DNA of 64,000 nucleotides from Pirellulaceae bacterium (GTDB taxonomy: Bacteria; Planctomycetota; Planctomycetia; Pirellulales; Pirellulaceae), in contig BPJU01000012.1 of assembly GCA_026004775.1 (NCBI GenBank), positions 124,001 to 188,000 of the forward strand, written 5' to 3'. This document shows, piece by piece, positions 1 through 8,208 of the stretch (its first letter is position 1; every line of letters begins with the position of its first letter). A model generated the notes under the pieces. The model made no database searches and had not been told where the DNA came from. It saw only the letters and a list, made by a program, of their open reading frames with translations. The translations under genes and the position numbers were made by a program.

Positions 1-319
1 ATGGTGCCCCGGTATTCAACTCCTCCAATTGCAAGTCCCACGTTATATTGCGCACGCTCCGCAGCGCGATGGCACCGCTAGTGGGATGGATTTCGTAAAT
101 CCCCATAACTCGCGATTGTGCCGCAATCACCGCCAGAAACCTGCCGGACTCCCCTGCCAAAGGAACGGCGATGATGTCATGCGACCTGGCGGCGGGCTGT
201 TCGATTTGAGCCATCACCGTCGATCGATCAGATAACCACAACCCGATCAGCCCCGCCAACACTCCACCACCAACGGCGCCCACCAGCATACCGCGCATAC
301 TCCGCCTCCCTACATCCAT
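1..319 (-). CDS. Small planctomycete-type membrane-anchored protein, 3' end cut by window
   Basis: This reading frame is open from an ATG at 319 to the window edge, so only the first 106 residues are visible. The start follows a GGAG eight bases upstream. Residues 8-27 form a glycine-rich hydrophobic segment (MRGMLVGAVGGGVLAGLIG), consistent with a signal anchor. The rest is soluble and ends in a conserved-looking stretch (YEIHP, SVRNITWDLQLEELNTG). I recall similar WDLQLEE-type small proteins as common in planctomycetes, without an assigned function. No catalytic motif is visible. The gene lies alone in view and is divergent from the channel operon at 884. The reading frame is convincing; the function is unknown. 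Confidence 0.6.
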   Translation of the reverse strand, partial: MDVGRRSMRGMLVGAVGGGVLAGLIGLWLSDRSTVMAQIEQPAARSHDIIAVPLAGESGRFLAVIAAQSRVMGIYEIHPTSGAIALRSVRNITWDLQLEELNTGAP

Positions 320-883
320 TGCTCCGATCGCCCTTAACTACATTCTAGACGCTTAAGCCGTCGTTGCAAGAATTTGCGCCGCCGATCGCGGCCTGGCCCT
401 TACGGCCCGTAAACGGCCAACCATTCCGCCAAGGAAAAAGCTAAAAGAACCTCTGGGAAGCACGACTAGAACTAATAGCGGTCAGGCATAAGCAACAAAG
501 GCGGGAGTCCGTGCCGCGATCCGCAAGCCGTCGCCGGAGGCTGTCACAACCGCCGAACTCTCCGTGCAAAAAACACGAGGGCTCGGCGGAATCCAATCCG
601 CCGAGCCCTTCTTCCCCCCTGGGACGGTGATAGAGCCATCTTGAGTTCCCACAGACCCAAGAGGCCACACCGGACGGTTTTGCGGGGCTTAAGTCGGTTC
701 GCCGCCGTTGGAATTCAAGCGGGCGGGCGAACGAGCCGTAACGTTTATCGTCCAAACCTGGCAAATTCTTTCGGTTGTCCCAAGTTTTTTGTTTCGGATC
801 GCAATTCGTGTTGGAAAGATTGCAGCGACTCGGTAAATTTTGCCGATCTACAGGCCGGCGGCCGTAACAAGGAGACAACCGGC
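320..883. other. Intergenic region with a strong hairpin and no supported gene
   Basis: These 564 bases separate the leftward small gene from the rightward channel operon. Reading frames here carry no start signal or recognisable protein. A strong stem-loop lies at 579-608. The stretch 620-880 must hold the promoter and leader of the channel operon; I could not choose a convincing -35/-10 pair. A ribosome site AAGGAG at 869-874 belongs to the gene at 884. Confidence 0.5.
579..608. terminator. Perfect 12-bp stem-loop, possible bidirectional terminator
   Basis: GGGCTCGGCGGA (579-590) and TCCGCCGAGCCC (597-608) form a perfect 12-bp stem with a six-base loop. On the plus strand it is followed by TTCTT. 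On the minus strand it is followed by TCGTG and then six T residues. Either direction could terminate, but no gene runs into it on either strand. It may end an unrecognised small RNA. Confidence 0.5.
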
Positions 884-2218
884 GTGAAACGGATGGCGAC
901 AGGAGGTGGTTGGCGTCAAGTAGCGGCGATGGTTGGCTGGCCGGTGCTGTGGGGAGGGGCTGCGGCCAGCCTGTTTTACGCGGCGCTTTATCGTGGTTCG
1001 ATCCATCTGCCGCTGCTGGAGCGCTACTGCACGGGTCACCCGATATCCGTAGCGGAAGTGGTGCTGTTTTTTGTCGGGTTGGCCGCACTGCTGGTCAAGA
1101 GCAGCGAGCTTTTCCGGCAGACGATCTACACCCGACAACTACCGCTTGAGCCGGCCGGGACTGAGTCGGAAGAGCCGGAACAAGCCGGCCGCTGGATGGA
1201 GCTGTTGGAATCGGACCCTGGAGGGTTGCAGCGATCGTGGCTGGCACAGCGCGTCTACAGCGGTTTGGCGCACGTAGCCCGCACGGGAGTCGGCGGGCTG
1301 GAAGACACGCTGCACCGGTTGGCCGCCAAAGCCGAAGAGCGCCAGCACGAAAGTTATTCGCTGGTCCGCATTGTTATTTGGGCCATCCCGATGCTGGGGT
1401 TTCTCGGCACGGTGATCGGTATTGCGCGCGCTTTGGGTGGGCTCGATCCGGAACAGCTAGCCACCGCGCCGGCTCAAGCCATGCAGGGTCTGCTGGCCGG
1501 ACTGTACGTAGCCTTTGACACGACGGCACTGGCCTTGACCTTGTCCATCGCATTGATGTTCCTCCAGTTTCCGGTGGAACGCATCGAAAGCCAGTTGCTC
1601 GAGCAGATCGGCCAGCGGACGGCCGAACTTCTGGTAGGAAGGTTTGCCGGCTCGGGCAGCTACCAGGACCCGCAACTGGCCGCCATGGAGCGGATGAGTT
1701 ACGCGGTGATCCGGACGGCGGAGAACCTTGTCAAGCGGCAAGCGGAGCTTTGGCAGGCCAGCTTCGAAGAAGTTCGCCAGGCGTGGCGGCAGCATTGGGA
1801 TCGTGCCGGTGCCACGCTCCAGCAGGCGCTGGCCAGCGCGTTGGATTCGGTGCTGGGCCAGCACCGAGAGGAGCTAGCTCAACTGGAAAAAGACGTCGCC
1901 GAAAAAACGGCGGCTCAGTGGCAGGCATGGCTGGTGGAACTGCACCAGAACCAGAGGCTCCTCCAACAGCAACTCGAATCGGCTCAACAGCAACTGGCCC
2001 TGCTGGAACGCCTCACCACGGCCACCGGCGACCTGTTGCGGCTGGAGGATGCGTTGAATGCCAATTTGGAGCAACTAGCCGGGGCCAAACATTTCGAGGA
2101 GACGGTCATGAGTTTGGCGGCAGCCATCCAACTGCTTACCGCCCGACTCCAGCCGCCGCATGAGCTGCGGCGGGTCGAACTGCGGCCCGGCTCCCGGCCC
2201 GAAGAACGCGCAGCATGA
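884..2218 (+). CDS. MotA/TolQ/ExbB-family proton-channel protein with long coiled-coil tail
   Basis: The 444-residue protein is an inner-membrane channel subunit of the family that couples ion flow to mechanical work. The GTG start at 884 is chosen because AAGGAG lies nine bases upstream. Hydrophobic segments occur near residues 16-36 and 55-73. The family core follows: a segment with the motif PMLGFLGTVIGI and a last segment around ALALTLSIALMFL. The C-terminal 200 residues are Gln/Leu/Glu-rich and predicted coiled coil, much longer than in TolQ or ExbB. The gene overlaps the next by ATGA, so translation is probably coupled. The two downstream proteins each have one N-terminal membrane segment and are the likely stator partners. 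Family assignment is firm; the substrate or output is unknown. Confidence 0.85.
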   Translation: MKRMATGGGWRQVAAMVGWPVLWGGAAASLFYAALYRGSIHLPLLERYCTGHPISVAEVVLFFVGLAALLVKSSELFRQTIYTRQLPLEPAGTESEEPEQAGRWMELLESDPGGLQRSWLAQRVYSGLAHVARTGVGGLEDTLHRLAAKAEERQHESYSLVRIVIWAIPMLGFLGTVIGIARALGGLDPEQLATAPAQAMQGLLAGLYVAFDTTALALTLSIALMFLQFPVERIESQLLEQIGQRTAELLVGRFAGSGSYQDPQLAAMERMSYAVIRTAENLVKRQAELWQASFEEVRQAWRQHWDRAGATLQQALASALDSVLGQHREELAQLEKDVAEKTAAQWQAWLVELHQNQRLLQQQLESAQQQLALLERLTTATGDLLRLEDALNANLEQLAGAKHFEETVMSLAAAIQLLTARLQPPHELRRVELRPGSRPEERAA

Positions 2219-3708
2219 TCGGTCGTTCACGCCTTTCCCAACCGTCCCTGTCGCTCTTTCCTTTCCTGGCCGTGCTTATCTGTACGATGGGCGCGCTGGT
2301 GATGTTGCTGGTACTGGTGGTCGAACAGGCCAAACTTTCCAGCCGGCAAAACGAGCAAGACTCACAGCTAGCGGCCGAGTTGGAGCAGGTTCGTTTCGCT
2401 GTGGAAGACCAGACGTGGCGTCGCGACGTTCTGGAACAACAGCGACAAGAATTGTTGCGGCAATTAGCCGATCAGCGGGCGCATCTTGCGCATCTGGAAG
2501 CGCACATCCGCGAGCTGGAAGAAGAGCTGGAGCGTGTCCGGATCGAAGTTGAGCAGTGGCAAAAGCTCGCCCACAACCAGCACCTGGACACGGAAAGTCT
2601 GGCGAGCCGGCAACGAGAATTGGAAGCGGCGGTGGCCGAGGCACGGGAGGCTCTGGAAGAAGCGCGCCGCCGCGCTGCCGGCCGCCAACCCACCTTTGCC
2701 ATCATTCCTTATCCGGGCCCCAACGGCACGACGCGGCGGCCCATTTACATCGAATGTACTAAAGATGCGGTGATTCTACGGCCGGAAAACATCGTGCTCA
2801 AAGCCGAAGATTTCGATGACCCGCTCGGGGCAGGCAACCCGCTGGATGCGGCCCTGCGCACCGCAGCCCGTTACTACCGGCAACTTGCGCCGGACGGTTC
2901 CGAACAGCCCTACCCGCTTCTGGTCGTGCGTCCCGACGGGGTGCTGGCCTACGCCGCGGCTCGCCAGGCCATGGTCAGCTGGGAGGAAGAGTTCGGCTAT
3001 GAGTTAGTTTCTGCGGAGTTGATTCTGGAATACCCGCCGCCCGACCCGCATCTGGTAAAGCTCCTGGAGCAGGCGGTCCAGGAGGCCCGCCAGCGACAAT
3101 GGGCCCTGCGCCGGGCGATGCCCGCCAGAAGCCGCGCAGCCGGTTTCGTTGTTAGCGCACGACGAGGCGGTGTCGTCCCCATCGACGGCCTGCCTCTAGG
3201 CACCGCACAGCGCCCTCCCAAAGACCGTCCCAACCCCGGTGCTACCCGTGAGCCGGCCACGCCGCCAGCCCCTTCCCCCACCGCCACGCAACCGGCGCAA
3301 AACACCCAAAGTTTTGCCGGCGGCGTTCCCGGCGGCCCCCATTCGTTCGGGTCACTGGCCAAAACGCGTGGATCGGACTGGGCCGTGGAAAAACGCGCCA
3401 CCGGAGCCACCGCCTACCGGCGGCCGGTGCGAGTCGTCTGCCAGAAAGAAGCTCTGATTCTGATGCCCGATCCCGGTTCGACCACGGCGCCCGAACCCAT
3501 CCCGTTCGGTGACGATCCGACTGCGGCCGTCGACCGCTTCGTCGAAGCTCTCCGGCGCCGTGTCCGCCAGTGGGGGACCCCTCCCTTGGGAGGCTACTGG
3601 CAACCGCAATTGATCATCGACGTGGCTCCCGATGCCCAGGCCCGCTACGAGTTGCTGGACATCTTGCTGGATGACAGTGGCCTGGAATTAAAAAGGACAA
3701 CCCCGTGA
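2215..3708 (+). CDS. ExbD-like single-TM coiled-coil protein with duplicated periplasmic domain
   Basis: The start overlaps the upstream stop as ATGA. The 497-residue protein has one membrane segment (about 12-36, LFPFLAVLICTMGALVM), a Gln/Glu-rich coiled coil (about 45-155), then two related domains separated by a Pro/Thr/Ala-rich linker (about 325-390). Both domains open with a similar pattern, RRPIYIECTKDAVIL near 180 and YRRPVRVVCQKEALIL near 400, which suggests an internal duplication. The topology matches ExbD/TolR, but the acidic residue that those proteins carry in the membrane segment is absent; alanine or leucine occupies that part. It probably forms a hetero-complex with the flanking proteins. 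Function is inferred from context only. Confidence 0.7.
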   Translation: MIGRSRLSQPSLSLFPFLAVLICTMGALVMLLVLVVEQAKLSSRQNEQDSQLAAELEQVRFAVEDQTWRRDVLEQQRQELLRQLADQRAHLAHLEAHIRELEEELERVRIEVEQWQKLAHNQHLDTESLASRQRELEAAVAEAREALEEARRRAAGRQPTFAIIPYPGPNGTTRRPIYIECTKDAVILRPENIVLKAEDFDDPLGAGNPLDAALRTAARYYRQLAPDGSEQPYPLLVVRPDGVLAYAAARQAMVSWEEEFGYELVSAELILEYPPPDPHLVKLLEQAVQEARQRQWALRRAMPARSRAAGFVVSARRGGVVPIDGLPLGTAQRPPKDRPNPGATREPATPPAPSPTATQPAQNTQSFAGGVPGGPHSFGSLAKTRGSDWAVEKRATGATAYRRPVRVVCQKEALILMPDPGSTTAPEPIPFGDDPTAAVDRFVEALRRRVRQWGTPPLGGYWQPQLIIDVAPDAQARYELLDILLDDSGLELKRTTP

Positions 3709-4721
3709 AGAACCGCTCCGAGGACAATCTCACACCAGGTCAAGATTCGTTTTTGGACGTGGTCGCCAATTTGGTGGGGATCCTTATCATTCTGGTGATG
3801 ATCGTAGGCGTTCAGGCTCGAGCCGCCTATGTCAAGCACGGCGAACCGCAAGCGTCGCAGCAGTTGGTTCGCCAGCGTGAAACGGCCGCTGCTCTACAAG
3901 CCGCGGGCGATCAGATGGAGCAAGAAATCAACGCGTTGGCCGCTCGCCTCCAACGCTATCAACTGGAGATGGCGTACCGCGAAAAAGAGCGCGACAAGTT
4001 CCTGTTGCTGTTGACAGCCGCTCGGCAACAGTTGGACAGCGCCAAACAACAGCTCGATCAAAGCCAGCGCCGGCAACTGGAGCAAGCCACCCGCGTCGCT
4101 GAACTCGAAAAAGAACTGCTCTCTCTCCAGCAAGCCCGTGATGCACTGGCCAACACCGAAACCAAACCATCGATCATCGAACATCTTCCTACACCGATGG
4201 CCAAGACCGTCTTTGGCAAAGAGCTGCATGTGCGGCTGTTGAAAGGCTATGTGACCGTGCTGCCCTGGGACGAGATTATTGCCCGGTTGAAGGAGGCGGC
4301 TGAACAGCAGGTGTGGAAACTGCGCGAGGTACCTTCGTTGACGGACGAGACCGGCCCGGTGGGCGGTTTTCGGATCCGATACACGCTGGTGGTAGTCGAG
4401 GACGCGATCGAGACGAAGGTCGGCCCCGTGGTGCAGCGCCGCGCACAGCTCGATCATTTTGAACTGGTGCCGACCAGCGAACAGTTGGGAGAGCCACTGG
4501 AAAAAGCTCTCCAGCCCGATTCGCAATTTTCGGCTCATTTGGCGCTGGCTGACCCGCGGTTGACCACGGTAACCGTGTGGGTTTACCCGGACAGTTTCGA
4601 TGAGTTTCGGCGGCTCCGACATCACGTCTATCAAAAAGGCTACCTCACCGCAGCACGGCCTTTGCCGTTCGACGTTTTGATCGGCGGCTCACCCTACGGC
4701 AGCCGCTCGGCAGCCCAGTAA
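3705..4721 (+). CDS. ExbD/TolR-like single-TM coiled-coil protein with conserved Asp
   Basis: This 338-residue protein starts inside the end of its neighbour (GTGA overlap at 3705). The N-terminus holds one membrane segment, residues 16-38, beginning FLDVVANLVGILIILVM. Asp18 sits where ExbD and TolR carry the proton-conducting aspartate. A coiled coil follows (about 45-145), rich in Gln and Arg. A globular C-terminal domain of about 180 residues contains LLKGYVTVLPWDEII and a strongly beta pattern; it matches nothing I know by name. With the two upstream genes it makes a three-gene proton-channel module. The pairing of one Asp-bearing and one Asp-less partner is unusual. No terminator was recognised downstream. 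Confidence 0.7.
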   Translation: MKNRSEDNLTPGQDSFLDVVANLVGILIILVMIVGVQARAAYVKHGEPQASQQLVRQRETAAALQAAGDQMEQEINALAARLQRYQLEMAYREKERDKFLLLLTAARQQLDSAKQQLDQSQRRQLEQATRVAELEKELLSLQQARDALANTETKPSIIEHLPTPMAKTVFGKELHVRLLKGYVTVLPWDEIIARLKEAAEQQVWKLREVPSLTDETGPVGGFRIRYTLVVVEDAIETKVGPVVQRRAQLDHFELVPTSEQLGEPLEKALQPDSQFSAHLALADPRLTTVTVWVYPDSFDEFRRLRHHVYQKGYLTAARPLPFDVLIGGSPYGSRSAAQ

Positions 4722-5052
4722 TACTGGTTGTCGAAGTGGGCTGTACCCGATCTGAAAGGGCGGTCTTCCGAGAAACCTGAACTTGGGTTAGAACTCACGG
4801 AGGGCCGCTACGACGACTTCAGATGAAATCAAGAGTGTCGTGAAACAGTTGACTTTGTATTTGCCAAAAGAAGTCAAGACACAGCGTTTCCGTTTCCGCG
4901 GGCATAGGCTCACGGCTCAATCGATGTCGCCGATTTCGCGGCTCGATCGCGCTATCATCTTTCTTTATTACGCCGCATTAAAGGAATGCCGCACATCATT
5001 CGGTCCGAGTCCGCCGATCAACAAAGCCGCGTAGCGGCGTCTCCACAATTAG

Positions 5053-5072
5053 CCTAGGGCGTAAGCCCTAGG
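5053..5072. repeat. 8-bp palindrome CCTAGGGC / GCCCTAGG
   Basis: CCTAGGGC at 5053-5060 and GCCCTAGG at 5065-5072 flank the loop GTAA. It is compact and lacks a T-tract, so it looks like an interspersed repeat hairpin rather than a terminator. Confidence 0.6.
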
Positions 5073-5166
5073 ACCCCAAGACATCGACGTTAATTTCCAA
5101 GCGGCGAAGGACCGCACTCCATTGATGCGGAAGCCTTGCGATCCTGCGGCGAGCGGATTGTTCGTC

Positions 5167-5352
5167 GTAGCGGAACACGCTAGCCGTTCGCGCCAGCGAA
5201 CGGCGCAAGTGTTCCGACATTCAAAATGGAAGGAGCGGGGCGAACTCTGGCGCCTTCTGCGCGGTGGAAGACTCGGGCGCCTGATGCAGAATTTTTCGTT
5301 CGGAAGTCCTACGGCGGCTGCTGGCGCAGCCGCCTGGCGACTTCCGCTACGA
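5167..5352. repeat. Hairpin repeat, copy 1 of a 204-bp tandem
   Basis: The copy begins GTAGCGGAACACGC and ends CTTCCGCTACGA. It holds two long inverted repeats. The first pairs CGGAACAC...CCGTTCGC (from 5171) with GCGAACGG...GTGTTCCG (to 5216). The second pairs GGAAGTC...GGCGGCTGC with GCAGCCGCC...GACTTCC near 5302-5345. Copy 2 lies exactly 204 bases downstream, nearly identical. A diverged copy lies at 41123. No transposase is present, so a REP- or MITE-like element is possible. Confidence 0.85.
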
Positions 5353-5370
5353 CTCCTGATCCACCCGATC

Positions 5371-5632
5371 GTAGCGGAACACGCTAGCCGTTCGCGCCAG
5401 CGAACGGCGCAAGTGTTCCGACATTCAAAATGGAAGGAGCGGGGCGAACTCTGGCGCCTTCTGCGCGGTGGAAGACTCTGGCGCCTGATGCGGAATTTCT
5501 CGTTCGGAAGTCTTACGGCGGCTGCTGGCGCAGCCGCCTGGCGACTTCCGCTACGAGCAAAGCTCAAGATCGTTTTGCACCGGTTTGAACCATCAACTTG
5601 GGTAACCCACACGGCCGGGACGGCCGTGCCAC
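5371..5632. repeat. Hairpin repeat, copy 2 with extended 3' part
   Basis: This copy matches copy 1 over 186 bases and then continues through GAGCAAAGCTCAAGATCG to a third palindrome, ACGGCCGGGACGGCCGT, ending near 5632. The same three-hairpin order recurs at 41123-41388, so the full element is about 265 bases and copy 1 is a partial duplicate. Confidence 0.85.
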
Positions 5633-5727
5633 ACACAGCGTGCCACACACAGCGTGCCACCACGCAACGGATGGGAACTCCCTCAGCCTCGGCTACTCGG
5701 TAGGGGAAAGGCAACTGCCATGGGAAA

Positions 5728-6204
5728 TGGCAATCCACGGGCGAGGCAGCTTACCTGGAACTCGGGCCACGTTTTTGCTGTGAAGGCCTGCATGTCAGGC
5801 CGATGGGCGCGCTACAGTACATTTTCCTCAGGCAGAGCGACTTCGCCGAGAGCGGAGCGGGAAGCAACAATCTGTCGGTGGATTCGTCGCAAACTCACTC
5901 CCTTCGCGGCATTCTGGGCGGCCAGGCATACTGGCAACATCCAACAGCCGCCGGCCTGCTGATTCCCGATCTGCATGCCCAATGGATTCATGAATTCCTC
6001 GACACGCACAGCACGGTTTTGGTGAACGTGGCGCCTGCGGTTACGGTTCCAGGGCTGGACCCGGGGCGGGATTTTGCGCTGCTCGGCGTCGGAATTACCG
6101 CGGCACGATCGGAACGAGTTCGCTGGTACTTTGCCTACGACGTGCAGGTAAATGACCGCCAGGTATTCCACATAGGCGCAGGGGTTCTCGAGTGGACTTG
6201 GTAA
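5728..6204 (+). pseudogene. Remnant of an autotransporter outer-membrane beta-barrel
   Basis: The frame reads TGEAAYLELGPRF, RPMGALQYIFLRQ, FAESGAGSNNLSVDSS, then HAQWIHEFLDT, GRDFALLGVGITAA and VRWYFAYDVQV, ending ...GVLEWTW and a stop. This is the order and spacing of the last two thirds of an autotransporter barrel, including an aromatic C-terminal residue as outer-membrane proteins usually have. An ATG exists at 5803, but barrel homology begins upstream of it at about 5728 with no start or signal peptide, and a TAG lies at 5701. The passenger and the first strands are missing; repeats occupy their place. I infer a 5'-truncated pseudogene rather than a functional short barrel. Confidence 0.65.
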
Positions 6205-6276
6205 GAAAACTTCCTGCTTTGCCCCGTTGCTCACACCGCCACCGCTTATGAGCGCTGAAACAATCTGAAGCTCGCC

Positions 6277-7641
6277 TCATAAGGCAGTTTGCCTTGTGAA
6301 CTCCTCAATCGCCTCATAGACGGCCTCCATCAACTGATCGATCTGCTCGTGGCGGATTGCCAAAGGGGGCATGATGACGATCACCGAGCCGAGCGGCCGC
6401 AAGAAGACGTTACGCTGTTTGGCCCGCTGGCAAACCTGCCACCCCACACGTTCATGCCACGCAAACGGTTCGCCCGTCACCTTGTCCTTCACCAACTCGA
6501 TCCCCGCCATCAAACCGCACTGCCGCACATCGCCCACCACCGGCAACTCGGCGATCCGCGCAAGATGCTCTTCCAGCCGCCGGCACTTGGGCGGCAACTG
6601 TTCTAATACGTGCTCCTCTTCGAATATTTCCAGCGAAGCCAGTGCCACAGCCGCCGCCAGCGGATTGCCGGCATAGGTATGGCCGTGATAAAACATTCGG
6701 CCCGAACCATAATCACCGAGGAACGCTTGATAGATATCGTCTGTGACCAGGGTGGCCGACATCGGCAAGTAGCCGGCCGTCAGACCTTTGCCCAGGCACA
6801 ATATATCCGGCGCAACATTTTCCTGCTGGCATGCAAACATGGTACCCGTTCGGCCGAATCCCACCGCCACTTCATCGGCAATCAATAGCACATCGTACTG
6901 TTGCGTGATGCGCCGCGCGGCGGCCAGGAAACCGGGCGGGTGGCGCACCATGCCGGCTGCACATTGCATCAGCGGCTCAATGATCACCGCGGCAATCTCC
7001 TGGTGACGGCTCCGCAGCAGCCGCTCCAACTGCTCCAGATACCAGCCGGCAGCCTCTTCCAGCGACATCCCTTTCGGTCTCCGGTAACTGTCAGGTACCG
7101 GCAGGCGAAAGACCTCAAAAAGCAGCGGCCGGAAAAGGGCATGGAAGCGAGCCACTCCGCCGACACTGGCCGCGCCCAGCGTGTCGCCATGATAAGCATC
7201 TTCGAAGGCCACGAAGCGTGTCTTGGACGGCCGCGAGGGATGGCACTGCTGCCAGTATTGAAACGCGATTTTCAGTGCCGCCTCGACGGCACACGCCCCG
7301 TCCCCCGAAAAGAAGACATGCTCCAGGCCGGGCGGTGCCAACTGGACCAGCCGATAGGCCAACTCGGCCGCCGGCAGATTCCCCATACCCAGCGACGTCA
7401 CATGCGCCACTTTTTCCAGTTGGTCGCAGATGGCCCGGTTCAGTTTCGGATGATTATGGCCGTGGATATTGCACCACAGACTGCTCACACCGTCCAGCCA
7501 GCGCCGCCCCTGCACATCAATCAGTTCGCAACCTTCGGCTCGCACGATCAGCCACGGCTCATATTCCTGCATCTGAGTGAATGCGTGCCAGACGTGCTCC
7601 CGATCCCAGCGCGCAAACTGTTCGAACTCCATTCCACCCAT
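6277..7641 (-). CDS. bioA: Adenosylmethionine-8-amino-7-oxononanoate aminotransferase
   Basis: The enzyme converts KAPA to DAPA in biotin synthesis, using S-adenosylmethionine as amino donor and pyridoxal phosphate as cofactor. The 454-residue protein shows the HVWHAFTQMQ opening typical of BioA, the PLP phosphate site GDGACAVEAALK, the aspartate in ADEVAVGFGRTG and the Schiff-base lysine in CLGKGLTAG. The ATG at 7641 follows GGGTGG six bases upstream. A GTG at 7665 and an ATG at 7632 are alternatives. No other biotin gene is in the window. It lies directly after the SAM-hydrolase-type genes, which share the substrate SAM. Confidence 0.92.
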   Translation of the reverse strand: MGGMEFEQFARWDREHVWHAFTQMQEYEPWLIVRAEGCELIDVQGRRWLDGVSSLWCNIHGHNHPKLNRAICDQLEKVAHVTSLGMGNLPAAELAYRLVQLAPPGLEHVFFSGDGACAVEAALKIAFQYWQQCHPSRPSKTRFVAFEDAYHGDTLGAASVGGVARFHALFRPLLFEVFRLPVPDSYRRPKGMSLEEAAGWYLEQLERLLRSRHQEIAAVIIEPLMQCAAGMVRHPPGFLAAARRITQQYDVLLIADEVAVGFGRTGTMFACQQENVAPDILCLGKGLTAGYLPMSATLVTDDIYQAFLGDYGSGRMFYHGHTYAGNPLAAAVALASLEIFEEEHVLEQLPPKCRRLEEHLARIAELPVVGDVRQCGLMAGIELVKDKVTGEPFAWHERVGWQVCQRAKQRNVFLRPLGSVIVIMPPLAIRHEQIDQLMEAVYEAIEEFTRQTAL

Positions 7642-7658
7642 CGGATACCACCCGACGA

Positions 7659-7946
7659 TTACCACTCGATCACTACCGGCTGGCCCAGTTCGATACCCAA
7701 CAGTTCGCGGGCGCTCATCCCGACCACGCGCAATTGCAAATATCCGCCGGCGGCCAGCACGGCCAGGAACGTGGCATGAGGCTCTTGATGCACCTCGTCA
7801 TACAAACCAAAAGTCTCATGCGGATCGCACCACACGCGTACCTTGTCGCTGCGTGGAGCGTCTTGCAACAGGGCAACAGAGATATCCGTAATGGCGTCGC
7901 CCTGCTCCGTAAAACCCACCACTTTTCCTGTGATGCGAACCGACAC
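7659..7946 (-). CDS. Stand-alone C-terminal domain of the SAM hydrolase (DUF62) family
   Basis: The 95-residue protein can be laid along the C-terminal half of its upstream neighbour: GKVVGFTEQGDAITDIS matches VLLVDHFGNLLTDLT, and the end LGIELGQPVVIEW matches YQLAAGDVVRVEW. That is the beta-barrel domain of SAM hydrolase/halogenase-fold enzymes. The N-terminal domain, with the SAM-binding aspartates, is missing, so it cannot act alone as the enzyme is known to. The GTG start at 7946 is chosen for GGGAGG eight bases upstream; a GTG at 7955 is possible. It sits 17 bases before bioA and 262 after the full-length paralog. A ligand-binding or regulatory role is only a guess. Confidence 0.6.
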   Translation of the reverse strand: MSVRITGKVVGFTEQGDAITDISVALLQDAPRSDKVRVWCDPHETFGLYDEVHQEPHATFLAVLAAGGYLQLRVVGMSARELLGIELGQPVVIEW

Positions 7947-8208
7947 GATGCACACCTCCCGGCAATGCGTATCGAGCTATCGGGGAACTTGGGTCCACCA
8001 CAGTCGTTTTTCGGACCGCACGCCTCACCAGATAAAACCTCCGGAATTGTAAACCGTATCGCCCATCCTGGAAACTTGCAGCCCCACGAAAAAGGTGCCG
8101 CGGCACCCGAAGGCCCTCGCCATGCGGAATTGAAGCCGCCAACCGGATCTGGGCCTCGCCATCTACGAGCCGCCGTGCTTCGCGCCCGGCGAGTAGTCGA
8201 ACGCCAGA

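Larger units (their letters stand above)
4722..5727. other. Repeat-rich intergenic region
   Basis: No gene is supported here. Bases 4722-5040 show no structure that I can name. From 5053 to 5632 the region consists of palindromes and a tandem repeat, listed separately. The 193-residue open frame at 5122-5703 is an artefact: it stays open because the repeat period, 204 bases, is a multiple of three. The region ends where homology to an autotransporter barrel begins. Confidence 0.6.

Noticed and set aside
441-1088. 215-residue minus-strand frame upstream of the channel gene
   Set aside because: It crosses the 579-608 hairpin, has no start signal and lies over the start of the supported channel gene.
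884-4721. Zorya-type defence system
   Set aside because: The MotA-like protein with a coiled-coil tail recalls ZorA, but ZorB-type OmpA domain and ZorC/ZorD or ZorE are absent; the partners are ExbD-like.
5122-5703. 193-residue frame with an internal peptide repeat
   Set aside because: The repeat period of 204 bases is a multiple of three, so the frame stays open by chance across palindromic DNA; no start signal exists.
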